64,000 nucleotides of DNA from Dermacentor variabilis (lineage: Eukaryota; Arthropoda; Arachnida; Ixodida; Ixodidae). Of this stretch, positions 33,090 through 43,100 are shown piece by piece. The stretch lies in contig NC_134570.1 of NCBI RefSeq assembly GCF_050947875.1, positions 231,555,265-231,619,264 on the forward strand, written 5' to 3'. Positions within the stretch are counted from its first letter, which is position 1. Every line of letters starts with the position of its first letter. Made by a program: the position numbers and the translations under genes. The notes below the pieces were generated by a model. It saw only the letters and a program-made list of their open reading frames with translations. It was not told the origin of the DNA and made no database searches.

Positions 33090-33508
33090 TGACACTTGTA
33101 CTTGTCTTCACCGGGCGACACGTTTCGCCGCCTAACAAATGTTATCGCAGAGCGCAGGACGCACTTGCGTGTGTGGGAAATTTCTGGAATGTTACCGATC
33201 GCTCCATCCACTGTCTGTGACCGAGCCTTGTGTGATCTGATTGCATGCGTGCGCGACGCGAATAATGTAGAACTTTGTGAAAGGCGCGCGGGTCCCAGTG
33301 ATTGGTCTGGAACATTCGATGATTGATGTACAAAAGCCGACGCGCTTGACCCGTTGATCAGATTTGGGCGATCGCCGACTGTGTTCGCCGTTGTCACCGT
33401 TCTTCAAGTGTTGCCTGTTTTTGTGGGCACAGGTTCGCCCAATAAATGCTGGTTTCGTCTTTCACACTATTACTACGTGTGTTCTTGATACGTCACTACC
33501 ACGTGACA
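33090..33508 (+). repeat. Solo LTR of a Gypsy-type element
   Basis: 419 bp, starting TGACACTTG and ending CACGTGACA. It contains a TATA-like block preceding AAAGCCGACGCGC (near 33328) and an AATAAA signal (33441-33446). LINE-B coding sequence is continuous across it (ISLLLPH before, INYCHLVWG after), so it is an insertion within the LINE. No internal Gypsy region remains, as expected after LTR-LTR recombination. The flanking ACAT/ATAT is an imperfect target duplication. Confidence 0.75.
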
Positions 33509-34406
33509 ATATATAAACTATTGCCATCTTGTCTGGGGCCCTACAAGGCAAATATCAATGTACTGCATAGAATACAGAAAAAGGCTGTACGTTGTATACT
33601 CGATGTCCCTTACTTGACATATACTAGTCCTCTATTTGAAAAGCTCAAGTTGCTGTGAATGCCTAACATTTATGAAAATATGGTACTACGATATTATATG
33701 ACCAATATTAAAAGAAACAACGACACCCTAACACATATTTCCAACTTAATAGGAAGACATAAGGAGGTCAGTACAAGGAGTTCTGAAATATGGAAACTAC
33801 CAAGGCCTAGAACAGTTTATACTTATGAAATGCTACGTTTTCGACTACCCTACCATTTGAACAAGGCAAACATAAAGTAATGCTTATCTCTGGGCTAGGA
33901 TAAACATATTTCTACATGCAAAGATATATATATATATATAGGCGTATGAATGTTCTTTGAACAGGTTCAATTCTTGTATAATGATGTTTTCTTTTTGTAT
34001 TGTGCATATCGAATCTTTCTGTATATGTTACCGTATGAAATATTTTCATATATTGTGTCGTGATAGAGATCTACATAGCGCTGCATTTGTTTTATTATCT
34101 CTTGTGTATTTTGGGATGTATTTCATGACAAGCTGTATTTATGAGAATTACTCATCATGTAAGCTTTACTTTTTTGTAATGCTTGCTCATAGTTCTCCTA
34201 TATAATGTGTTGCAGTTATTAGTGTGGAAATCGTATTTTTCCAATTTCTATTGTATTTAACCGTGCTAATCCTTTGTTGCATTTGTTGCTGCCTGTAAAA
34301 CGCGGCCATGGACCACGTCAAGCCTTGCTGGCTTTTTGTCCACGGTCCTCAGCATCAGTTGTACGTTGAAATAAATTTGATTTGGCTTGATTTGATTAGA
34401 CTACTG
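33509..34406 (+). pseudogene. LINE-B RT C-terminus and 3' tail
   Basis: Encodes INYCHLVWG, NINVLHRIQKKAVRCILDVP and TSPLFEKLKLL, then NIYENMVLRYYM and SEIWKLPRPRTVYTYEMLRF before a stop near 33878. These are the usual last blocks of CR1/L2-type ORF2. The 3'UTR holds a short (TA)n at 33928 and ends with TTGATTTGGCTTGATTTGAT, a typical microsatellite-like tail. Confidence 0.82.
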
Positions 34407-35618
34407 GACAATAGTGTTCAACGATCAGACTAATGAAGCGGATATCCAACAGAAGCTATGGCATCAAGGAGCGCACTCTTATTCGATTAATAGAAACATT
34501 CGTAGAGAGTCGTATAGTATATGTGATCCCTTACCTTAAGTTGTACGCTGCGGAAAAAGTCAAAATAGAATGCATACCTACAAGGGCGCATAAGTAAGCG
34601 TTGGGACTTCCAGCAAATTCGTCAAATGAGAAGTTCCTGGTGCTCGGCGTGTACAACAGATTAGACGAACTTGTTGAGGCCCAGAGAGTTGCACAGTATA
34701 AAAGATTCACACGGAGTTTGACTGGGAGACACATCGCAGAGGACATCGGAATAACCTACGAAGCACAGCATGGACTGCGCGGAGACACCTGATGGAAAAC
34801 AAGCGAACGTCTCTCAATACCTCCAATCTCCAGAAACATGCACCTGGACTTTCACGAAGATAGAGGAATCGCAAGAGCGAGAGCCCTCCACAAAAGATTC
34901 CGTATTGCCAGGGACATGGTCTATGTGGATGCGGCGGAGTACACAAATAAACAGAGTATATCGATAGTTGCTACGAGTTCATAGGTAACTCGAGTGTTTT
35001 GGCACTGTAGAAATGGTACAGGTGGAGGTGCCAGAGGAGGCTGCCTGAGCACTGGCAATAGCCACCACGGAGACTAACTTCGTAGTCAGCGACTCCAAAT
35101 CCGCCGTCAAGAACTATGCCGAAGGAAGAATTTCGCCGGAATGTTAACCAACTGTTGTAAAGACTGAGAGGTTCAAATTATATGGCACCCGCACAATCGT
35201 CCCTTCGTGGGAACGAGATAGGGCACGACCTCGCTCGAGCAAGTCACACGCAAATACCGGGACCGGAGAGAGACCGGATGACCAGCTTTAACGAGATTGT
35301 CAGGCACTATAAATTGGGAAGGGCCCGTTTCCCCTCGGCACACTCCTCGCTAACTAGACGGCAAGCGACGGCATGGCGCCTCCTACAAACAGATACATAT
35401 CCTAACCCGGTGGGCTGCCACCGCTACAACCCGGACCTTTACTCGGATAGATGTAGATTCTGTCAAGAAAGGGCGCACCAACAACTTATGGTTTGGGCTT
35501 GTCCGCGGACACCCACACAGAGTAAAACACATAAGACCAGAGATGAGTGGGAGACCACGTTGCCAGCTGTGCACCGGAAGACCACCTGTGATCACCCCCC
35601 TCCCCTCATGGAGTATCA
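34407..35618 (+). pseudogene. LINE-A RT thumb and RNase H remnant
   Basis: LINE-A resumes after the GACAAT duplication: IRLMKRISNRSYGIKERTLI, RLIETFVESRIVYVIPYLKL, NEKFLVLGVYNRLDELVEAQ and HIAEDIGI. RNase H-like remnants follow: DMVYVDAAEYTNKQSI, then SDSKSAVKNYAEGRIS-like residues in another frame and a C-terminal ARAQGLRAVI. Stops and frameshifts are numerous. Confidence 0.72.
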
Positions 35619-35666
<48 letters not shown>

Positions 35667-35668
35667 AC
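35619..35668. repeat. (AAAT)n microsatellite at the LINE-A 3' end
   Basis: About 12 copies of the 4-bp unit within the LINE-A 3' region. The LINE-A tail continues to an AATAAAGTTTA near 35770. Confidence 0.93.
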
Positions 35669-35799
35669 AATCCAGCTGGCCGAAAATGCCGCCAAGGCCC
35701 AAGGGCTCAGGGCCGTCATCTAGGTAGAGAGGTCAAGGTTTCATAAATCGGCTGTTCTAAAATAAAGTTTACTAGTCGACCTCCATGTTTGCAAAGGTT

Positions 35800-36392
35800 T
35801 TCGCCATAATTCAACAAAGCGCTGAGCGGTTGGAAAAGCAGCAGGGCACCATAGTCTCGCGCTTAGATGACTTGGAAGACAGATCAACGCGCAATAACTT
35901 CGTTTTTTTACGGCATACCCGTATTCCGTGAGTCATGGCTGCAAACTGAACAGAAGACTCTGGATGCCCTGTCGTCAGTGGTAGAAAATGCCTTACCATC
36001 AAACTCACTTGAACGGGTGCATCGAATCAGCAGTTCTTCAACTACAAAGTGTCGTACGGTTATAATAAAGCTATCACACTTTAAAATTCGGGAGAGCATA
36101 CTTTCATCGCGCAACCAGCTCAAAGGTAGTAACATTTGAGTATCAGAGGACCTCTGGCCTACGACAAGGCTGCTGGAAAAAAGCTTATCGAATTTGGTAA
36201 AAACCAGCCTAATTCTTCCTCATTTAAATTACATTTTAACAAGCTTTTCAATGATAAGCAATTATTTATGTATGATCCAGGAAGTGACAGCGTTAAGCGA
36301 GCTAAAAGTGGGTTCCAAATCAGGCAAGCGCACCTGACAATCTGCGTCGTCACCCTATTGCATGGAATTGCGCGAGGGGCAATGGCGTATCC
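35800..36392 (+). pseudogene. LINE-E ORF1 remnant
   Basis: A short coiled-coil-like start (ERLEKQQGTIVSRLDDLEDR) is followed by NNFVFYGIPVFRES-like sequence split by one frameshift, then SLERVHRISSSSTTKCRTVI, IKLSHFKIRESILSSRNQLK, KKLIEFGKNQPNSSSFKLHF and FMYDPGSDSVK. This order (coiled coil, RRM-like and C-terminal domain) is typical of CR1/L2 ORF1 nucleic-acid chaperones. It is cut by TTAA-2 at 36393. Confidence 0.75.
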
Positions 36393-36396
36393 TTAA

Positions 36397-37851
36397 AGGG
36401 ACCCTGAAACAATTTTGATGATTTTGTACTCACGTACTAAGTCGTTAGAGCAGGTCCTTCTGATCATTAATTGACGCATGTAAGTGCTCGGCGTAAAGCG
36501 TGTAATTTATTATAGAGTTTTAAATGTGTAACTCGCGGCCGATTGCAGCAAGCTCCTCGGAGGAATTTTCAGCCGCCCCTACCCGTATGGCATAATTCAC
36601 TCAAGTGACGTCATGTGGGCTTGCTATGTGATTGGCTGCCCAGGGAGGGTCATCTATAATTTTTCTACCTTTATTGTGAACAAATGATGTTCGTACTAGT
36701 TGGAATGGTAGTTAATTTGTTTCTATCGAAAGGAAGAAACAGAAAGAAAGTGCAGAAGAGCAATTTCTCACTACACTTAAGCACTTCCGGCACACAGCAA
36801 GCATCGTCTGCTTGTGTTACAACGTGCTCCGTTTGGACGAGAGTTTCGCGGTCAGAGTCGGTCTCAGTCTTTTCGCGATCACTATGATTCGACTGATGCG
36901 TTGTGGCCTGCAAAGGTAGCGACTGGCAATATGTCAAGCTGCGAAATCGTGTCCCTCTGCCAGGCAGCAGTTGAGCAGACATGCTGCAGCGCATCAGACT
37001 GCCGCTATCCAATCGGCGCCAGGATTTGAGCGCTTGCGGCTGTCACTTTACACCGGAATAATACTAACGCAATAGCGTTTCGCGAGTACGGTATTAGGGT
37101 AAACGCAAGCTCAAGGGGACAGGGCCTCGCCGTGTCCCCTTGTGTGTCGCTTCACGTAATGAGCAGAAGCGCAAATGTGAATTGTCTGCACGGTGCAGCC
37201 ACTTGGTGGCACAGTGATCAACCACACACTAGCGAAATTTATTGTTATTTGCTGCTGGTGTAAATTTTTCGCACGAGTCTAAAGGTTAACACGTGCCTAT
37301 TGTGAATGTTCAAAATGCTTTACACTTGGTTAGAGCAATATTAGCTCTTTGTTTGGCTAGTTAAGCTCTGCGCCAACGGGTGGCTTGACCGTGCAGACCG
37401 ATCAGGCATCTCACGTACGTCTACGCTAAAGCTCCTTCATCAGCTTGAGCTTATGCCTCCCCCGTTCCGTCGAAACGCCCAGCTAGCCTGTGGTTACCGG
37501 AATACCAGACACGTTCGGCGCTGCGACAGAATGCTCGCAACGCACGCTGCTTCGATAGCTCTCGCTTGGGGTCGACTGCCAAGCAGCTGGCGGAGAGTTG
37601 GGAGAGGCTTCGCGCACTCGCTCCTACAGAACCGGAAGTCGACGATTCGACGTGCCAGTGAAGGCGGAGCTTAGCTCCGATCACTCGGCGGACAAGCTGA
37701 GGAGAAAATGCACGACTATGGAGGAGGGTAACATGCAATGATCCGTAGGTATCCTAATATGAGGCGTTTCACGCAAAATGTGGGGCTAATGAATAACTTT
37801 AGCTGTACCCTACGCGTCTACAAAATTTGTCCGAACCGTTTCAGGGTCCCT
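36397..37851. mobile_element. TTAA-2: TTAA-flanked terminal-inverted-repeat element
   Basis: The ends are TTAA|AGGGACCCTGAAAC and GTTTCAGGGTCCCT|TTAA (TTAA at 36393-36396 and 37852-37855), a 14-bp perfect inverted repeat. Length 1455 bp. The AGGGA...CTGAA ends and TTAA target match TTAA-1 (22597-24171), so the two belong to one superfamily. No transposase-like frame was recognised. A minus-strand open frame (36671-37012) with a Cys pair has no identified homology. Confidence 0.8.
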
Positions 37852-38193
37852 TTAAAACCAGAAGCCTTTGTGCTTGTTGCTAACGCTAGAAGTCTGTTTC
37901 GCAAATGCCAGGAAGTTGAATAGCTCTTCGACAGATGTAATGCTGGTATTATTGCATCGACGGAAACGTGGATACAACCTGAAGTGCAAGATTGCGAAAT
38001 GTTTCAGTTGTCTCGATTTCGCATCTTCTGTCGCAATCGCACTTCTCGCAAAGGCCGAGGCGTACTACTCGTATTTCAAAGTCCTTGAAAAGTCATGAAG
38101 TTCGCATTCACTGTAACCTGGAAGCTATGTGCGCTTGCGTTGATATCGGTTACCGTAAAATTACGATCGCTGTTTGCTAGAGCGCTCCATCCT

Positions 38194-38397
38194 TATCAAG
38201 ATCCGCCCGGGTTCGTGAACGAGGAGTGGCTCGAGACACCCTGCGTTAGACACTCAGCAGCGTGGTGGTGATGAACGATGACTGACCACCAAACAGCTGT
38301 GCTCGTCTGTGTTTATTTGGTACGGTGACCAATGTTGCCCACCAAGACTGGCGGGCCAATGATGAGTATGCCCGAGGGGCTTTACGTGCTTGCTACA
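38194..38397 (-). repeat. LTR-like insert, array unit 1
   Basis: Flanked by ATCCT at 38189-38193 and 38398-38402. On the minus strand it runs from TGTAGCAAGCACGTAAAGCC to CGGATCTTGATA, with an AATAAA-type signal (AAATAAAC) in its middle. Read as a solo LTR with a 5-bp target-site duplication. Confidence 0.6.
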
Positions 38398-38694
38398 ATC
38401 CTGCGTATCCATTTTTACCACTGAGATTCATGATTTCCTTAACACCCTCACTTTGCGGCGTCCTTCAGATCCCATTAAAGTATTGTGGGATATCAACTTC
38501 CTCAAGATGTGCTATATTGCTGATCCTCCGTTGCGATCGCACTGCTCGCACAGGCGGAGGCGGACCACTCGCGACGTCAAAGTGCTTGCAATGCCATCAA
38601 GTCTACATTCAAAGTAACCTGGAAGCTGTGTGCGGTTGCATTGATATCGGTTACCGTAAAATTGCGATCGCTTTTTGCTGGAGCGCTCCATCCT

Positions 38695-38906
38695 TATGAC
38701 GATCCGTCCGGGTTCGTGAACGAGGAGTGGCTCGAGGCACCACCCCCTGTTAGACAGACGCTCCGCAGCGTGGTGGTGATGAACGATGACTGACCGCCAA
38801 ACAGCTGTGCTCGTCGATGTTCATTTAGTACGGTGACCAAAGTTTCCCACCGAGCCTGACGGGTCAACAATGAGTATTCCCGAGGGGGCTTCACATGCTT
38901 GTTACA
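38695..38906 (-). repeat. LTR-like insert, array unit 2
   Basis: Same insert as unit 1, flanked by ATCCT (38690-38694) and CTCCT (38907-38911). Ends on the minus strand: TGTAACAAGCATGTGAAGCC and GGACGGATCGTCATA. Confidence 0.6.
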
Positions 38907-39202
38907 CTCCTTCCTATCCATTTTCACTACTGAGCTTCACGATTTGTTAACACCCTTAGTTTGCGGCATCCTCCAAACCCTATTAAAGTATTGGGGCATA
39001 TCAACTTCCCCAAGATACGCTAGATTACTGATCCTCCGTTGCGATCGCACTGCTCGCAAAGGCGGTTGCGAACTACTCGCTATTTCAATGTCGCTGCAAA
39101 GCCATCGATTCCACATTCACAGTAACCTGGTAGTTTGGTGCGCTTGCGTTGATATCGGTAACCATAAAATTAAGGTCGCTGCTTGGTACAGTGCTCCACC
39201 CT

Positions 39203-39410
39203 TGTGACAATCCTCCCGGGTTCGTGAACGATGTGGGCTGGAGGCACCCTCCGTTAGGCAGACGCTCCGCAGCGTGGTGGGGATGAACGATAACTGACAG
39301 CCGAGGGACTACGCTCGTCGGTGTTTATTTAGTGCGGTTTCCAATGTTGCCCACCGAGCCCAGTGGGCCAACAAAGAGTATACCGGAGGGGGCTTTACAT
39401 CATTGTGACA
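39203..39410 (-). repeat. LTR-like insert, array unit 3
   Basis: Same insert, flanked by ACCCT (39198-39202) and ATCCT (39411-39415). Ends on the minus strand: TGTCACAATGATGTAAAGCC and GGAGGATTGTCACA, giving clean TG...CA ends. Confidence 0.65.
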
Positions 39411-39978
39411 ATCCTACCTATATATTTTCACAACTAAGCTTTACGATGTGCTTAACACCCTTACAATCCAGCATTCTTCAAACCCCAATATCGTATTGGG
39501 GGATATCGACGTCTCCAAGATACGCTTGATAACTGATCCTTCGTTGCGATCACACTGCTCGCAAAACGGGGGCGTACTCCTCGCTATTTCAAAATTCCTG
39601 CAATGACAATTCCACATTCACTGTATAATGCAAGGTATGTGCGCTTGCGTTGATAGCGGTTACGCTAAAATTACGATTGTTGTTTGATAAGCGCTCCATC
39701 CTACCAATCTACTTTCACCGCTGAGCCTCACGATGTGCTTAACACGTTTACTTTACGGCATCCTTTATACCCCCATTATATATTTTGGGGATTTAAGCAT
39801 CCCCAAGATATGGTGGACTACTGATTCTCCACACTGATATTCATTTTCTTCACAAACTAGTGACTTTCTTGATCTATGCGCTTTGTTTTCCCGAGCACAA
39901 GTGCTATTGGAACCAACTAGGATATCAGACAGCGCTGCTAACCTCATTGACTTAATTTTACGCTTTCATCCTGTCACC

Positions 39979-39983
39979 GTTAC
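39979..39983. repeat. Target-site duplication of the Mag-like Gypsy, left copy (GTTAC)
   Basis: GTTAC abuts the left LTR and recurs at 44107-44111 after the right LTR. LINE-E sequence continues across it. Confidence 0.92.
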
Positions 39984-40119
39984 TGTAGACAGGCCAGCAG
40001 TTGGGCGAACAACGAGTTTATTGCGGTTGGGCAAGTTCATATATACAGAAGCCAACGTGACGTAACAGATCACGGGATTACTGGTGCGCCGTGACGACTG
40101 CAGATTCAGCCGTGCTACA
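39984..40119 (-). repeat. 3' LTR of the Mag-like Gypsy
   Basis: 136 bp with TGTAG...CTACA ends, identical to 43971-44106. It includes a TATA-like TATATATGAAC and an AATAAA signal on the minus strand, so this short LTR carries promoter-like and polyadenylation signals. Confidence 0.95.
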
Positions 40120-40142
40120 TCTCCCCTTTACTGGGAGACAAA

Positions 40143-43100
40143 TTAATTATGCCTTTCAGGTTGCGGGTATCGACAGGGCTTGTGGCGAGTCCTCGTGCTT
40201 CTGCGTAGCTCTTGGGAAGAGTGGTCTTCTCTTGAACCCTCTCCGGGAGCCGTTGCTGGACTATCTTCACGATGGGTCGGAAAGCCCCGCAGGTGTTCTC
40301 TTGTGCGCCTGATTTCTCGACCATCATCCGTTCTCAGGATCGCTGAACGGGGCGTGTTGGCTGGCCTCAAAAGAATAGCAGGCGACCAGGTTCGCTGGAG
40401 GGTGTCGTATGTAGTGACTGGCTGGCCTGGAGAGAGGGGTGGTAGGCGCCTGGTTCCGCGGTTATAATATACCTTCTGGCGTTGACGGATCTCCTGGAGC
40501 CGGCTGTGAACGGCTTTGCTTGATACTGCCTCTGGTACTAGGTGGCTGGTGGGCACAGGCAGCAAGGTCCTCGTTTGCCGTCCCATGAGTCTCTGCACAG
40601 GTGACTTTAGAATATCATCTCTGGGGGTGTTGCGCCATTCGAGCAACGCCATATGAAAGTCAACTCGGTTACGTGAACATTTCTTTAGAAGCTTCTTGGC
40701 CTCTTGTACTGCTCTTTCCGTCATACCATTAGAGCGGGGATGATACGGACTTGACGTAACATGGGCAACGCCTAGCTTCAGCAGGAAATCTTTGAAAAAC
40801 GCGCTGGTGAACGGTGGTCCGTTATCACTGCAGAGCTTAAGCGGTAAGCCATGTGTGGAGAACAGCTCTGCGCACCATGACGTCAGAGCGCTAGCAGTGC
40901 TCTGACGGAGTTCCCGGATCTCAAAAAAGAAAGAATAGAAGTCCACAATTACAGCAAATTCGCGGCCCTCATGGAAGAACAGGTCCATGCCAACGAATTC
41001 CCAGGGCAGCTTTGGGATGTCGTGGCAGTAAAGAGGGATTTTCGTGTTTCGCGGCTGGTATTTCTGGCAGACAGCGCAATTTTGGCAAAACTGCTCTATG
41101 TCATGCGACATTTTTGGCCAGTACATAACGTCTCTTGCCCGTGCCTTCATTTTTTTCGCTCCCGGGTGCGCAGCGTGAAGCAGCAGCAAAATTTCTCGCT
41201 TTTTTGAAGATGGTATGACTACCTTGTTGCTGCGAAATACAAGGCCGTCTTGCGCATGCAGCTCTTCTTTGTAGGACCAGTACGGACGCACATTTTCGGG
41301 TACCTCGCTTCTTTCTGGCCAGCTTGTTTCGGCGTAACCTCGAAGCTTGACGAGAGCAGGATCTTCATTGGTGGCCGCAAGAAGATCCCTCAGGCGCTGT
41401 TGCGAAGCTGAAATGCAATCAAGCACATTTACTTGAAATTGCTCAGTTTCTTCTCGCAAGAGTTTCTTGCTAGGGAATCTAGATAAGGCGTCAGCCAAAA
41501 ACAGTTCTTTCCCTGGCTTGTAGGTCAGCTTTATAGGATATCGCTGCAAAGTCAAACGCATGCGCTGCAGGCGAAGTGGACACTGATATAGTGGTTTGCT
41601 AAATATAGGCACCAAGGGGCGGTGATCAGTTTCGACTGTTACGCTTTCCTGGCCGAAGATGTAATCATGAAACTTGATGCAGCCATGCACTATCGCCAAT
41701 GTTTCTTTCTCAATTTGTGCGTAGCGTTGCTGCGCCTCTGTTAGTGACCGTGACGAGAAAGCGACGGGGCGGCCATCTTGAATAAGCACTGCACCAACTC
41801 CCATTTGGCTCGCGTCGACGGAAAGGGTGACCGGCTTAGTTGCATCGAAAAAGGAAAGGATTGGTGCGTTAACTAAGCTCTCACGCAACATTTCATAGCT
41901 TCGTTGCTGAGCCTCGGTCCAAACCCAGGCAATGTCCTTGCGCAGCAATGTTCTCAGTGGTGCAGTCACGACGGACATGTTGGGAATGAAACGTTGCACA
42001 TAATTCATCATGCCTAGAAAGACTTGGAGTTCCTTACTGTTCTTTGGCTCTTTCATTTCCAGTATGTCGTTCACTCGACCAGGGTCTAGGCGGAGGCCTT
42101 CTGTGCTAAGGATGTGCCCTAGGTAGCGGACTTCGGGCTGCAAAAAGGTGCATTTCTTGAGGTTTAGCTTGAGGTTGTTTTCGAGACAGCGTGCCAACAA
42201 AAGCGACAGGTGGTGGTCATGCTCGTCCTTCGTGCGGCCCCAAAGTAGTATGTCATCCATTACCACGGCTACGCACGGTAAGCCTTCCAGCAAGCGATGC
42301 ATAGCTGCTTGGAATATTTCTGGAGCTGACGCAATGCCGAAGGGCATTCGAAGAAACCGATATCGCCCATACGGCGTGCTCATCGTACATAGTTTAGAGC
42401 TTGATTCAGAGAGTTTAATTTGCCAAAATCCCGATGCTGCGTCGAGTGTTGAGAAGTACTTAGCACCGGACAGTTGCGAGGCTGCGTCTTCTAGGGTTGG
42501 CATTGGGTAATGTTCGCGCAGCAGCACTTTATTAAGCGCCGTAGGGTCCAAGCAAATTCTAACCTTGTCCTTCTTAACAACTGTAACCATATGGCTAGAC
42601 CACTCCGTAGGCTCGGTTACCTTTGTTATGACGCCTTGTGCTTCCATACGCTGTAGCTCAGCCGTGACTTTGTCCTGAAGAGCAACAGGAACTCTTCTTG
42701 CTGGAACGACGACGCCCACAGAGTGTGGCTTGAGCTTCATGTCGTACTCGAAATCTTTTAGCTGCCCGAGTCCCTCGAAGACGTCTGCAAAAGGCTGCGC
42801 TGGAGGGTACAGTTCATGCTGTATGTGTTGCATACGGTATATGAAGCCGAGACTTTCAGCTGCTGCGCCACTCAAAGTGGCAGGGACGTCTTGTTCGACA
42901 ATAAAAAACGTTTGTTCCTTGGTTCTGTCATTTGCTGAAAGTATCAATTGGACTTTCGCATGCGCGGCTGTTGTGTGGCCAAAAAATGCTGTGAGCTTGA
43001 CATTGCAGGCTTGTTGAGGCTTTTTTGGCAGCTTTGCAACGTCGCTTCTTGAAATGACACAACAATTGGCGCCTGTGTCTAGCTTGCACATGATGGGATG

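Larger units (their letters stand above)
24311..34406 (+). mobile_element. LINE-B: CR1/L2-type LINE, interrupted by Gypsy-2 and a solo LTR
   Basis: Segments 24311-26458, 32653-33089 and 33509-34406 form one 5'-truncated LINE. The 6-bp GACAAT lies at both borders (24305-24310 and 34407-34412) and fits a target-site duplication. It contains the ORF1 C-terminus, endonuclease, RT and a 3' tail that ends in TTGATTTGGCTTGATTTGAT. Gypsy-2 entered inside the RT. The LTR entered near the RT C-terminus. Confidence 0.85.
20412..35770 (+). mobile_element. LINE-A: decayed I-type LINE, split by nested insertions
   Basis: Three segments belong to one element: 20412-22592, 24176-24310 and 34413-35770. Domains in order are AP-type endonuclease (20516-20905), RT (about 21500-22592 continuing in 24185-24310), RT thumb (34410-34790) and RNase H (about 34860-35250), then a 3'UTR with an (AAAT)n run at 35619. 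RT with a C-terminal RNase H is the layout of the I superfamily. The first break is the TTAA element, the second is LINE-B. Many stops and frameshifts are present, so the element is inactive. Confidence 0.82.
38031..39702 (+). repeat. ~505-bp intragenic tandem array within the LINE-E endonuclease
   Basis: The marker TTGCGATCGCACTGCTCGCA (or a close variant) occurs at 38031, 38531, 39039 and 39544, giving periods of 500, 508 and 505 bp. Each of the first three units combines about 290 bp of endonuclease coding sequence with a 204-212-bp LTR-like insert. The fourth unit lacks the insert at the equivalent site (ATCCT, 39698-39702). Units are clearly diverged from each other, so the array is not recent. 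Confidence 0.85.
37856..39983 (+). pseudogene. LINE-E endonuclease domain, expanded by tandem duplication
   Basis: Starts VANARSLFRKCQEVEQLFD with AGIIASTETWIQPEV (the catalytic Glu block), CRNRTSRKGRGVLLVF and CACVDIGYRKITIAVC. After the array the end of the domain appears: NTFTLRHPLYPPIIYFGDLS (GDxN block decayed), FLDLCALFSRAQVLLEPTRI and SDSAANLIDLIL. The SDH block lies beyond the Gypsy insertion. The middle part is repeated about four times (38031-39702). Confidence 0.8.

Noticed and set aside
37950..39830. CRISPR-like or satellite array
   Set aside because: Units are ~505 bp, contain LINE codons and LTR inserts, and have no short repeat/spacer pattern.
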